A stretch of DNA of 64,000 nucleotides from positions 1-64,000 of the forward strand of contig JBGTNK010000197.1 in the NCBI GenBank assembly GCA_041743125.1. Reading direction: 5' to 3'. The stretch comes from Terrimonas_B sp041743125. Lineage in GTDB: Bacteria > Bacteroidota > Bacteroidia > Chitinophagales > Chitinophagaceae. Made by a program: the position numbers and the translations under genes. How positions within the stretch are numbered: position 1 is the stretch's first letter; every line of letters starts with the position of its first letter. A model generated the notes under the pieces. It was given only the letters and a program-made list of their open reading frames with translations. It had not been told where the DNA came from and did no database searches. This document shows, in pieces, positions 46,067 to 53,956 of this stretch.

Positions 46067-47065
46067 TTATGCCTGTGGATTCAAGGCTTGCCAGAGAAGA
46101 TCTTTTAACTGAACCAAACCTTTATTTGTGAGGGAGGAAATGAAAATATGAGGAATTTCTGCGGGCAATTCTTTTTTTATAGCTGACGTCAATTCATCAT
46201 CCAGCATATCACTTTTACTCACCGCAATGACAAATTGTTTATGAAGAAGTTCCGGGTTGTATTTTTCTAGTTCATTCACAAGAATTTCAAATTCCTTTTT
46301 ATGATTGTCAGCGTCTGCCGGAATCAGGAATAATAATACAGGATTACGTTCAATATGGCGAAGAAAGCGATGGCCTAGTCCCTTTCCTTCAGCTGCCCCT
46401 TCAATAATTCCGGGAAGATCTGCAATGCAAAAACTTTTTCCGTCACGATAATCCACCATCCCAAGGTTGGGTGTAATGGTAGTAAATGCATAATCCGCAA
46501 TTTTTGGTTTAGCAGCAGTGATAACTGATAATAAAGTTGATTTACCGGCATTGGGACAGCCTACCAGTCCTACATCTGCCAGAACTTTTAGCTCAAGAAC
46601 CTTCCAGCCTTCCACTCCTGGCAAGCCCGGTTGTGCATATTCCGGCGCCTGGTTGGTGGGGGTAGCAAAATGACTGTTACCAAGACCTCCTTTTCCACCC
46701 GGCATCCATATTACTTCCTGTCCATCGGTTAATATTTCCACCTCTTTCTCACCGGTTATTTCATCCCTGGCAATAGTACCCAATGGAACCTCAATAAAGA
46801 TATCTTTACCAGACCGGCCGGAACTGTTATTACCCGATCCTACCTCCCCGTCTTCAGCTAATACATTTTTATAATACCGGAGGTGAAGCAAGGTCCACAA
46901 ATTCCTGTTTCCTTTGAGTATGATATGAGCCCCGCGTCCGCCATCACCTCCGTCAGGTCCACCCATTGCCGTAAATTTATTACGCATAAAATGCCTGCTG
47001 CCCGCTCCACCATGGCCGCTTTTACAGAATATTCTTATTTGGTCTACAAAATTGCTTTTTTCCAA
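46067..47065 (-). CDS. obgE: GTPase ObgE/CgtA
   Basis: A ribosome-associated GTPase involved in 50S assembly. I use TTG 47065, giving a 332-residue protein starting (M)EKSNFVDQIRIF, the usual Obg start; the longer frame to 47110 runs through its own promoter. Residues 1-160 are the glycine-rich Obg fold (GHGGAGS, GGPDGGDGGRGAHI, GKGGLGNSHF). The G domain has VGCPNAGKSTLLS (G1), DLPGIIEGAAEGKGLG (G3) and VSKSDML (G4). No C-terminal OCT domain is seen. Cytosolic. Confidence 0.94.
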   Translation of the reverse strand: MEKSNFVDQIRIFCKSGHGGAGSRHFMRNKFTAMGGPDGGDGGRGAHIILKGNRNLWTLLHLRYYKNVLAEDGEVGSGNNSSGRSGKDIFIEVPLGTIARDEITGEKEVEILTDGQEVIWMPGGKGGLGNSHFATPTNQAPEYAQPGLPGVEGWKVLELKVLADVGLVGCPNAGKSTLLSVITAAKPKIADYAFTTITPNLGMVDYRDGKSFCIADLPGIIEGAAEGKGLGHRFLRHIERNPVLLFLIPADADNHKKEFEILVNELEKYNPELLHKQFVIAVSKSDMLDDELTSAIKKELPAEIPHIFISSLTNKGLVQLKDLLWQALNPQA

Positions 47066-47090
47066 GTGGTCTCTTTTTTGCGGAGAGATG

Positions 47091-47120
47091 CAAATATACC
47101 CTGTCACCAACCTTAATCAA
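47091..47120 (-). promoter_or_regulatory. Promoter of obgE
   Basis: On the minus strand TTG at 47120-47118, a 19-base spacer, then TATATTTG at 47098-47091. The transcript would begin near 47085 and reach the TTG start at 47065. So obgE does not depend on the TPP riboswitch at 47596-47514. Confidence 0.65.
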
Positions 47121-47126
47121 GATGCT

Positions 47127-47464
47127 ATGAAGTTTATTTTGCTTTTATTAACCCTGCCTCTGATGAATCAAACCTGTGGTAAGAATAAACAAACAATGCC
47201 TGTTTGTATTCAACAAAAATAAACAGCATATTACAACAGCCAAAATGGAATCCGCCTGGGGAAGTAAATGAATATAGTTTTGAAGGGGAAGTCGTTTATT
47301 TATTTACCAGCAACTGTTGTGATCAATATGATAGTTTATATAGTAAGGATTGCAATTTTATTTGTGCGCCTTCCGGAGGCTTTACCGCAAAAGGTGATGG
47401 AAAATGTGTGGGATTCAGTAAAGAGGCCAGGCATATCAGGTTGATTTGGAAAGATGCCCGGTAA
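47127..47464 (+). pseudogene. DUF6970-like lipoprotein gene, broken by a one-base frameshift
   Basis: An ATG at 47127 gives MKFILLLLTLPLMNQTCGKN... with a lipoprotein-like signal, and stops at 47222 right after VCIQQK. The continuation is in another frame: INSILQQPKWNPPGEVNEYS, then SNCCDQYDSLYSKDCNFICA, and GDGKCVGF to the stop at 47464. Joined, they match a typical DUF6970-type small Bacteroidota lipoprotein (WNPP-EV, CCDQ, ICAPSGG, GDGKC). A missing A in the run at 47215-47219 (five where six would fit) restores the frame. It could be a true mutation or a sequencing error. Confidence 0.65.
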
Positions 47465-47470
47465 ATACGT

Positions 47471-47507
47471 AAAAATAAAAAAGGGCTTTGGCGTAAACCA
47501 AAACCCC
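47471..47507 (-). terminator. Terminator directly downstream of the TPP riboswitch
   Basis: On the minus strand GGGGTTTTGG, a short loop, CCAAAGCCC, then TTTTTTATTTTT. It starts 7 bases after the riboswitch closing stem, the usual place for the expression platform. It could also help end the convergent DUF6970-like transcript. Confidence 0.8.
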
Positions 47508-47513
47508 TTGTTT

Positions 47514-47596
47514 CTCTTTTATTCCCCTTCGCTGGCATTATCCAGATCAGGTGAATGCGGGTATATTCTCAGATTTTTTTAACCACCCCCAAAGAG
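47514..47596 (-). ncRNA. TPP riboswitch (THI element) with no gene downstream
   Basis: The minus strand reads GGGGGTGGTT, a poly-A loop, TCTGAGAATATACCCGC, TTCACCTGATCTGG, ATAATGCCAGCGAAGGGG. This matches the TPP aptamer almost base for base (CTGAGA, ACCC, ACCTGATCTGGATAATGCCAGCG, AGGGG). The closing stem P1 is CTCTTT with AAAGAG, and P3 is GGTT with AATC. These riboswitches bind thiamine pyrophosphate and normally lower expression of thiamine genes. Here the next 400 bases on that strand contain only the antisense of the DUF6970-like gene. Confidence 0.93.
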
Positions 47597-47612
47597 ATAT
47601 TAAATAAAATTC

Positions 47613-47644
47613 CAAAAGCATGCCAATACAAAAACCTGTGCAAA
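47613..47644 (-). promoter_or_regulatory. Candidate promoter of the TPP riboswitch
   Basis: On the minus strand TTTG at 47644-47641, a 20-base spacer, then TGCTTTTG at 47620-47613, one mismatch from TAnnTTTG. It lies between the SDR gene stop (47649) and the riboswitch and would start the RNA about 10-15 bases before the aptamer. Confidence 0.5.
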
Positions 47645-47648
47645 AAAT

Positions 47649-48533
47649 TTATCCATTTATTATTTCACCTCCGTTTGGATGCAGAAACTGGCCGGTCATA
47701 TAACTGGCATCTGAACTGGCCAGAAAAAGAAAACTGGGGGCAACTTCTGCTGGTTCTCCTGCTCTTTGCATGGGCACATCACTTCCATGTTTGGCTGTCT
47801 TTGAAGAGTTAAAGCTTGCAGGAATTAAGGGTGTCCAGATAGGTCCTGGTGCTACGCCATTTACACGAATTCCCTTTTTTGCAAGATTGGATGACAGGCT
47901 CCTGGTAAAAGAGACAATAGCTCCTTTGGTGGAGGCATAATCTATTAAAGATCCACTACCCCGGTACGCTGTAACAGAAGATGTATTGATAATACTGCTT
48001 CCTTTTTTCAAATAAGGAATTGCTGCTTTCGTTACCCAGAAATAAGAGAAAATATTAGTTTCAAACGTTTTTATTAATTCCTTGCTGGTTAATGTTTCAA
48101 TACTTTTATTTTCAAAATGCAGGGCGGCATTATTGACTACAATATCAATACGGCCAAACTGCTTTATTGTTTTTTGTATAGCCCGTATGCAATTATTTTC
48201 TTTCGAAAGATCACCCTTTATTAACATACACGAAGTCCCATAATTTTCCTTTATATATTGTTGTGTTTCTTTAGCATCTTTATCTTCATTGAGGAAAGCG
48301 ATAGACACTGACGCTCCTTCTTTTGCAAACAATACCGCTACTGCTTTACCAATACCACTATCTCCTCCTGTTATAAAAGCTACTTTATTCTTTAATTTTC
48401 CGCTACCCTTTATTTCCGGAAGATCAAATACAGGTTGAGGGATCATTTTATGCTCTGAGCCGGGACGACGTTGATGCTGTGGGGGTCTTACCTTTTTTTT
48501 TGTACTTCCTTTTTGCATAAATCTTTTATTCAA
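47649..48533 (-). CDS. SDR family oxidoreductase (general-stress/YghA type)
   Basis: A 294-residue short-chain dehydrogenase with a basic 40-residue N-terminal extension (STKKKVRPPQHQRRPG, then PGSEHKMIPQP) typical of the stress-induced YghA/YdaD group. VAFITGGDSGIGKAVAVLF is the NAD(P) site, VVNNAALHF the NNA strand, NTSSVTAYRGSGSLIDYAST contains Ser/Tyr, and ASTKGAIVSFTRSL the Lys. APGPIWTPLIP follows. Substrate unknown; related enzymes act on aldehydes or sugars under salt and general stress. Its gene is alone on this strand. Confidence 0.87.
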   Translation of the reverse strand: MNKRFMQKGSTKKKVRPPQHQRRPGSEHKMIPQPVFDLPEIKGSGKLKNKVAFITGGDSGIGKAVAVLFAKEGASVSIAFLNEDKDAKETQQYIKENYGTSCMLIKGDLSKENNCIRAIQKTIKQFGRIDIVVNNAALHFENKSIETLTSKELIKTFETNIFSYFWVTKAAIPYLKKGSSIINTSSVTAYRGSGSLIDYASTKGAIVSFTRSLSSNLAKKGIRVNGVAPGPIWTPLIPASFNSSKTAKHGSDVPMQRAGEPAEVAPSFLFLASSDASYMTGQFLHPNGGEIING

Positions 48534-48777
48534 AAACAGAAATTATTATACCACATTAAACCCGGATGAAAAAGCCATAAAAGTTTAAAAGGGGTGAGTA
48601 AAAAAAACCAGTTTTTTGGCGTTTAAATATAGGAGATGCTGAAAAATTTCCCCAAAACTCTCTTGGTTATGTTATGAGTTATTGCGGCATGACTTTTTCA
48701 TTATTACAATTGAGCGCAAGTGACATGGAGAATGGAGCGATGAAATTTCTATTTTTTAATTTTTAAAAAAATAAATT

Positions 48778-48945
48778 ATGCTACGTTGGACTGTAATTTT
48801 CCTGGTTGTGGCCATCATTGCTGCAATTTTTGGATTTGGTGGTATTGCTGCCGGGGCAGCTTCCATCGCAAAAATTTTGTTTTTCATTTTTCTTGTATTA
48901 TTTATTATTTCACTGTTTTTCGGAAGATCAAGAAGCAGTATTTAG
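48778..48945 (+). CDS. DUF1328 small membrane protein (YtjA-like, 55 aa)
   Basis: Start ATG 48778, stop TAG 48943-48945. The 55-residue product, MLRWTVIFLVVAIIAAIFGF then GIAAGAASIAKILFFIFLVL, has two hydrophobic helices and the FGFGGIAAGAASIAK-like core of DUF1328. Family members are inner-membrane proteins of unknown function, often under envelope or salt stress control. A clear terminator follows at 48972. Confidence 0.88.
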   Translation: MLRWTVIFLVVAIIAAIFGFGGIAAGAASIAKILFFIFLVLFIISLFFGRSRSSI

Positions 48946-48971
48946 GGAGACAAGTAATACAGAAAATGAAA

Positions 48972-49006
48972 AAACCGGTAACATTTGTTGCCGGTTTATT
49001 TTTTAT
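48972..49006 (+). terminator. Terminator after the DUF1328 gene
   Basis: AAACCGGTAACA and TGTTGCCGGTTT form a 12-base stem (one G-T pair) with a 2-base centre, followed by ATTTTTTAT. Confidence 0.8.
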
Positions 49007-49038
49007 ATTATGTAGGGTTAGTTGTAATAAATAAGAAA

Positions 49039-49380
49039 TCAGTTTAAATCCAGAACAGTAATTTCTCTTAATGTATCTGCACATATGCTGCTCATGATGC
49101 CACAAAACTGAATATCTTCTTCATTCTTATATTTCGCACATGCATTGGAACACTGGCGGCAATGTAATAAACAATTAAGTACAAGGTTTCCGAGGTCGCC
49201 GGCCTCGCTCACCAACCTTGATACCACGGCAAAACAGGCCTTTGCGCAATCGCTGCATTCTTTTACCAGGTCAGCTCTCGGCGACCGCCTTGTTGACTCT
49301 GCATGAATACTGGCCTCACAAAGCAGCCAGGTTTTCATACATACTTTAATGTATTGATCAGTTGTTTGAAGTTGAATCAT
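49039..49380 (-). CDS. Four-helix bundle copper-binding protein (Csp-like, DUF326)
   Basis: A 113-residue, all-helical protein without a signal peptide. It has about ten Cys on helices in CxxxxxxC and CxxC spacing (VCMKTWLLC, ECSDCAKACFAV, NCLLHCRQCSNAC, ICADT), the pattern of cytosolic copper storage proteins (Csp), which bind many Cu(I) ions inside the bundle. Its start region overlaps the end of the upstream gene by 23 bases. Assignment rests on length and Cys pattern. Confidence 0.85.
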   Translation of the reverse strand: MIQLQTTDQYIKVCMKTWLLCEASIHAESTRRSPRADLVKECSDCAKACFAVVSRLVSEAGDLGNLVLNCLLHCRQCSNACAKYKNEEDIQFCGIMSSICADTLREITVLDLN

Positions 49381-49714
49381 TGCTTACCGTTTTTTTATTG
49401 ATTTCGTTTACTTCCTGTATAAAAGTAGTAACCTTACTATCTGCGTAAGAGCCATAAGCATCAACCAAGGTTCCTTTTACGCCATCGTCGGTTTCTATCA
49501 CATACAATATGGTATTATCGGCAGGGTCACTAGCCCCTTCAAAACGAAAAAAATTAACCACATGTACCTGGCCTGGTTCGTATAATTTTTCGCTCTGAAG
49601 TGATAAAAGTCCTCGCTCTCCTGCAGTAAAATCTTCCGTATATCCATCCAATACTAATTTATTCAGGCAGCTGGATAAACTTTTCATTTCTTCGGTAGTG
49701 GAATTTGTTTGCAT
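49358..49714 (-). CDS. Small conserved Bacteroidota protein (often labelled phosphoribosylpyrophosphate synthetase)
   Basis: A 118-residue protein. LVLDGYTEDFTAGERGLLSL, VNFFRFEGASDPADNTILYV and ETDDGVKGTLVDAYGSYAD match a widespread small family with the FEG-x-SDP and GTLVDAYG patterns. Annotation pipelines sometimes name it PRPP synthetase, but no PRPP synthetase motif is present and the name is probably wrong. Function unknown. Overlaps the Cys-rich gene by 23 bases and is likely co-transcribed with it. Confidence 0.65.
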   Translation of the reverse strand: MQTNSTTEEMKSLSSCLNKLVLDGYTEDFTAGERGLLSLQSEKLYEPGQVHVVNFFRFEGASDPADNTILYVIETDDGVKGTLVDAYGSYADSKVTTFIQEVNEINKKTVSNDSTSNN

Positions 49715-49747
49715 ATGTTTTTATTTTTAACTCAACTTCCTTAAAAA

Positions 49748-49784
49748 TTAATAAAAGCATGATAATTATTTACCATGCTTTTAT
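49748..49784 (-). terminator. Terminator after the PA2169-family gene
   Basis: ATAAAAGCATG and CATGCTTTTAT form an 11-base stem around a 12-base loop. On the minus strand it ends in a T-rich TTTATTAATTTTT. It follows the gene stop at 49790 by only 6 bases. Confidence 0.7.
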
Positions 49785-49789
49785 TTCAA

Positions 49790-50251
49790 TTATGCGGGTT
49801 GTTTATCCCGTAACGCTTTTATTTTGTCATGCGATCTTTTCAAGCTTGTTTTTTGATCCATTATTAATTGCCTTATATCTGTTGGCAATTCCACATCGCT
49901 TGACAATGCTGAATCATATGCTCTTTGTGCAGCATCTTCACCATATTCACAAGAGCCAAGAATTGATTTACGATCTTTGCCTGTAAAAGTAGCTTTAACG
50001 TCCATCCAGGCACGGTAAATCTTACCTCTCAACGTTGTGTCTTGTTCGATTTCCTCGCCTGAAGTAGCCACATATCCACTAAGATCATTTACATAGCTAC
50101 GGCTCTCAGCGCCCATTTGACGGAAAATAACCTGCAGGTCAACGTCTTTTGCATCTGTTTCTTCAGCCGCCCTTTCGTAACCTTCGATACGATCATTATT
50201 TATTCGTATCAGGTCATTCAATACTTCAGTTGTTTTTTCATTTAGGTGCAT
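49790..50251 (-). CDS. PA2169 family four-helix-bundle protein (DUF2383)
   Basis: A 153-residue all-helical protein. LNDLIRINNDRIEGYERAAE, FRQMGAESRSYVNDLSGYV, and SCEYGEDAAQRAYDSAL with the late SLKRSHDKIKALRDK match the ferritin-like PA2169/DUF2383 bundle. Glu and His residues suggest a metal-binding ferritin-like fold, but activity is not established. Frequently found with stress genes, as here. Confidence 0.87.
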   Translation of the reverse strand: MHLNEKTTEVLNDLIRINNDRIEGYERAAEETDAKDVDLQVIFRQMGAESRSYVNDLSGYVATSGEEIEQDTTLRGKIYRAWMDVKATFTGKDRKSILGSCEYGEDAAQRAYDSALSSDVELPTDIRQLIMDQKTSLKRSHDKIKALRDKQPA

Positions 50252-50426
50252 AATGTTATAGTTTTTAAAGGTTAAAAAATCCAGGTAAACACTGAATTAA
50301 ATTTCTTTTTTCCCTTTCCTTTCCAGGGAACCGGTTCTTTCCGGGTTTGCTTTAAAGATGATTTTTTTCATGTCCCTTTTAAAGTATGGGTAAAAACCAT
50401 ACCAGTATTTTTGGGCAGCCTTTTTA

Positions 50427-51500
50427 TTACATAGTTTTTTTTAAAGTAAGAATTAAAATTTTTTCAATTGAACTAATTCCTGACATCTTTTCCTTTAGAG
50501 GGGCAGCGTCAATACATTTCATAAGTTTATTTTCAATATATAATTGAATAATTCCGGGATGAACATAATATTTTCTGCAAATGCTCCGGGAATTACCCAA
50601 TTTATTACTGACGGCGTCCAAAACGGTGTTTATATTTTTCTTAGCATCAAGGTCAGTATGAGCTTTTTTTAACATGCGAAAATTATCTAAAGCATGCAGG
50701 GTGCCTGCCCAGGTTCTGAAATCTTTGGCTGAAAAATCTCCTTGTGTTCCTTCTTTGATATAATTATTTACCATGCCTGAATCAATGCTTTTTTTCTCTC
50801 CATCTGCTGTATAGTATTGGAAAAGTTCTTTCCCTGGTATATCTCTGCATTGCCTGACGATCTGCGCCAATATTTTATTCCGTATGGTTATAGAATGATC
50901 GATTCCTTTTTTCCCTGTGAAGGAAAACATGATTACTTCTTTTTTTACTACCACATGCCTGTCCTTCAGGGTAGTTAACCCATAGGAGCCATACAGCTTT
51001 TCATATCCATTGTTTCCAACCCGTATAAGTGTCTGCTCCATTAACATGACAACGGTAGCGAGTACTTTTTTTTCATTGAGATCCTTACCCAGCATATCTT
51101 TTCTCACCCTTCGCCGCAAGGTGGGTAATACTTTTCCAAATTCGTATAATCGGTGAAACTTAGTTTCATTTCGAAGCTGGTTCCATTGTTTATGATACCG
51201 GTATTGCTTCCGGTTATTCATATCAAATCCTGTAGCCTGTATATGACCAGTGCTTTGCGGACAGATCCATACTTTGGCCCAGGAAGGAGGAATAGCTAAA
51301 TATTTAATTCTTTCCAATTCACTTTGGTCTTTTATTGTTTTTCCGCTGAGCACATATCTAAATTTTTTTCCAGCTTTTTCGCGGGCTATGCCAGGCCTAT
51401 TATCTGAGACGTACAGAAGCCTGGCTACTTTAGCCGATTGTTTATGGTCTTTGTTTAAAACCAGTATTTTTTTATGCGAAAGGCTGGATACTAATTTCAT
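50427..51500 (-). CDS. DNA topoisomerase IB
   Basis: A 357-residue bacterial/poxvirus-like type IB enzyme that relaxes DNA through a 3'-phosphotyrosine. YLAIPPSWAKVWICP and GHIQATGFDMNNRKQYRYH are the N-terminal DNA-binding region; IRVGNNGYEKLYGSYGLTTL holds the catalytic Arg/Lys; FSAKDFRTWAGTLHAL the second Arg; and SICRKYYVHPGI the nucleophilic Tyr. It is an accessory enzyme in Bacteroidota. Its place inside the stress cluster is notable. Confidence 0.92.
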   Translation of the reverse strand: MKLVSSLSHKKILVLNKDHKQSAKVARLLYVSDNRPGIAREKAGKKFRYVLSGKTIKDQSELERIKYLAIPPSWAKVWICPQSTGHIQATGFDMNNRKQYRYHKQWNQLRNETKFHRLYEFGKVLPTLRRRVRKDMLGKDLNEKKVLATVVMLMEQTLIRVGNNGYEKLYGSYGLTTLKDRHVVVKKEVIMFSFTGKKGIDHSITIRNKILAQIVRQCRDIPGKELFQYYTADGEKKSIDSGMVNNYIKEGTQGDFSAKDFRTWAGTLHALDNFRMLKKAHTDLDAKKNINTVLDAVSNKLGNSRSICRKYYVHPGIIQLYIENKLMKCIDAAPLKEKMSGISSIEKILILTLKKTM

Positions 51501-51689
51501 GGATCACAGGTTGTTCTTCTATTTGAGGAAAAACAAATGCCAGGTTTTTGGACATGTTCTTTGGGCCATTTAAAATTAAAAAGGAGGGATATGTAGAAAA
51601 ACTTGCTCATTTTATCCGGGGACCTTGGTTCCGGGGGTTTTGGGAAGCTTGGTATCACATTTGAATATTAAGAACAAAAGACTACCATT

Positions 51690-52178
51690 ATGACTACCGA
51701 CACCAACCTCAAAGAAATCAGGGAAAAGATTTATGAACTACGCACCGCCATCATGTATTCCATGAGCAATGATGTATTTAAGTTGCCTAATAGCATTGTT
51801 ACAGCCATACACGTGGATGATAGCGGTCACCTTTGGTTTATTTATCAAAGCTCATTACAAAATATTTCAAGTTGTGAAGAATCCTTCCCGGTGCGCCTGC
51901 ATTTTTACCGGAAAGGCGTTTTCTTTCATCTGGAAGTTAGCGGCAAAGCTACCATTGTAGAGGATGCTCATTGTGACTTTATGCAGAATGTAACTCCGGA
52001 AAAAGGAAAAGTAGTACTTATTAAAATGACTATGAACGCAATTGAATACACTGAGCCTTTTGGGAGAAAAGAAAGGAATCGTTTGGAGCAATTTATGGAA
52101 AAAGGATATAAGTGGGTGTTAAGAAGCATTGCGATACCCCACTCAAAACCAGCCCTTTCCAAATGGCAGTCTAATTAA
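51690..52178 (+). CDS. Pyridoxamine 5'-phosphate oxidase-like (split-barrel, general stress type) protein
   Basis: A 162-residue protein. MYSMSNDVFKLPNSIVTAIH and HLWFIYQSSLQNISSCE, then VRLHFYRKGVFFHLEVSGKA are the strands of the FMN-binding split barrel; RNRLEQFMEKGYKWV is the last helix. No clear FMN-binding residue can be confirmed by eye. The next gene (52207) encodes a shorter relative with the same layout. Confidence 0.6.
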   Translation: MTTDTNLKEIREKIYELRTAIMYSMSNDVFKLPNSIVTAIHVDDSGHLWFIYQSSLQNISSCEESFPVRLHFYRKGVFFHLEVSGKATIVEDAHCDFMQNVTPEKGKVVLIKMTMNAIEYTEPFGRKERNRLEQFMEKGYKWVLRSIAIPHSKPALSKWQSN

Positions 52179-52206
52179 ACCCCTTACCCCTATAAATTGT
52201 TATTTG

Positions 52207-52590
52207 ATGAAAAAAAATTTAGACCTTATCAAGCGAAAACTAGATAACATTCAAGCCGGATTATTGCGATTTCGCAACAATGATGACCAGGTTACATTTC
52301 AGGTACAAGCTAAAAGTGTCGGCGATGATTCAATAAACTGCATAATCACCAGTGATATCGATTTCAATAAAATGCCGGATAAACTTGTTAGCCTGGTTCA
52401 GAAGTCAGACAATGACTATATATATATTTCAGGTGAAATACATCAGAATTTGGGTGATCAAAAAATGATTTCTTTTAAGGTGATAAGAGGCTGTTGGTTT
52501 GTGCGAAAATCAAAAGGCACTTTGTCATGGCTACAGGAAAAATATATATATAACAATGTACCGGAGGATGAATTGGAGCTTGCATCCTGA
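52207..52590 (+). CDS. Hypothetical protein, split-barrel-like (127 aa)
   Basis: Read from ATG 52207; the frame also opens at 52129 but overlaps the previous gene, so the shorter start is preferred. The 127-residue protein has a helical start and strands VTFQVQAKSVGDDSINCIIT, LVSLVQKSDNDYIYISGEIH and MISFKVIRGCWFVRKSKGT. The layout resembles the upstream protein, so a diverged second split-barrel protein is possible. Not assigned to a named family. Converges with the FAD oxidoreductase gene, 22 bases apart. Confidence 0.6.
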   Translation: MKKNLDLIKRKLDNIQAGLLRFRNNDDQVTFQVQAKSVGDDSINCIITSDIDFNKMPDKLVSLVQKSDNDYIYISGEIHQNLGDQKMISFKVIRGCWFVRKSKGTLSWLQEKYIYNNVPEDELELAS

Positions 52591-52612
52591 CCTGTTGTTT
52601 TGAAGAATTTTA

Positions 52613-53815
52613 TTATCTCCCAAATTTGAATATATGGGCATCTTTATTTTTTCTGCCCGATAATAGATCCCTGATAATTTTGGCTGCAATGACGCTAAAT
52701 GTAATACCGTTGCCTCCAAATCCCAGTGCAAAATAAGTATGAGGTCTTTGACGTATTGCCCCTATATATGGGAGTCCGTCAACGGTGGAAGCAAATGTGC
52801 CCGCCCATTTAAAATCAGTTTTGAATGGAATTTCAGGAAAGAGGACGTTAAAAGATCTTTCCAGGCTTTTTGCTTTTTGATTGAGCATTTTATCCCTTTG
52901 TACAGCACTTGTATAAGGTATATCTTTTCCTCCAATCAATATCCTGTTATCACTGGTAGTGCGTAAGTATAAATATGGTGTTGCTGTTTCCCAGATCAAT
53001 GCATTTTTATACCAAAAATCTTTTATACCAAATGATTCACTGGCTATGGCGTAGGTAGCATGAAGTTGTTGTACTTTTTCAGGAATATACTGTTGTGATT
53101 CGTAACCGCAGGCAATGATCATTTTTTTTGCCCTTATTTTTATTTTTTCCGCGGTAATAAGTTCTACACCATGTTTAAGATGGCGGATACCCGCTATTTC
53201 AGTATTATCATATACCTGCATTCCCCTGCGCATCCATTTTTTAAACAAGCTGTGACTTATTTTATATGCGTCGGCCTCGGCTCCATCTTTACTCAATAAC
53301 CCGGCATGTTTGGAAAATCCGAATTTTTTCTGAATACTGTCTTCTTCCAGCCATTGCAATGCAAAACCTGCTTTCTTTCTAAGTGTAAATTCGTTCCAAA
53401 GATCAGGTACGGCTTTTTTTGCAGAGGCAAATTGAAAGCTTGGTTTTAAAGTAAAAAGACCGGGTTCTTTTAATTGCTCACATAATTTTTTGATATCAAA
53501 AATAGCCTGTCGGCACAAGTGGTAGCTTCTAATTGCATTTTTTTCTCCTACCAGCGGGATCAATTGATGCAATGGTTTGTCTATTTCATATTGAAGTAGA
53601 GCCGTACTGGCAGCCGTGCTACCGGTACCTGCGTGGCGGCGATCAACTACAACTACATTATATCCTGCCTTACATAATTGATCAGCTACCAGGGCTCCGC
53701 TTATTCCTGCACCAACGATTATAATGTCAGTTTTTAAATCTTTATTCAGGGAAGGGTAGCTATTAATGATTCCATGACGAAGTAACCAGTAAGGAGAAGC
53801 AGATCGAAGATCCAT
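52613..53815 (-). CDS. FAD-dependent oxidoreductase (DAO/glycine oxidase family)
   Basis: A 400-residue flavoprotein. DIIIVGAGISGALVADQLCK is the FAD-binding GxGxxG, VVVVDRRHAGTGSTAASTAL the second strand, and DGLPYIGAIRQRPHTYFALGFGGNGITFS the C-terminal FAD contact. The DAO/ThiO/GlpA-type fold oxidises amines or alcohols with O2 or another acceptor; no substrate can be inferred. Single gene, convergent with the split-barrel gene. Confidence 0.87.
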   Translation of the reverse strand: MDLRSASPYWLLRHGIINSYPSLNKDLKTDIIIVGAGISGALVADQLCKAGYNVVVVDRRHAGTGSTAASTALLQYEIDKPLHQLIPLVGEKNAIRSYHLCRQAIFDIKKLCEQLKEPGLFTLKPSFQFASAKKAVPDLWNEFTLRKKAGFALQWLEEDSIQKKFGFSKHAGLLSKDGAEADAYKISHSLFKKWMRRGMQVYDNTEIAGIRHLKHGVELITAEKIKIRAKKMIIACGYESQQYIPEKVQQLHATYAIASESFGIKDFWYKNALIWETATPYLYLRTTSDNRILIGGKDIPYTSAVQRDKMLNQKAKSLERSFNVLFPEIPFKTDFKWAGTFASTVDGLPYIGAIRQRPHTYFALGFGGNGITFSVIAAKIIRDLLSGRKNKDAHIFKFGR

Positions 53816-53956
53816 TTATATTATTTATTGGTGGCTGATCTTTTATTCATTCAAAATCTTAGCCATAAATGCATAATATAGAAAAGCTTGCGTTTTACAC
53901 CCTTATTAAAAAATATGGCTGGCATCATTTTTTCTATATACCTGTTAAATGAATAT

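Noticed and set aside
47323..47538. Minus-strand frame starting inside the TPP riboswitch, a possible gene controlled by it
   Set aside because: Its start is the ATG of the conserved aptamer core, it runs through the terminator and antisense to the DUF6970-like gene, and the translation has no recognisable pattern.
51645..51662. Possible sigma-54 promoter (TGG...TTG) upstream of the split-barrel gene
   Set aside because: The -12 element lacks the GC pair and the match is weak; not reported as a site.
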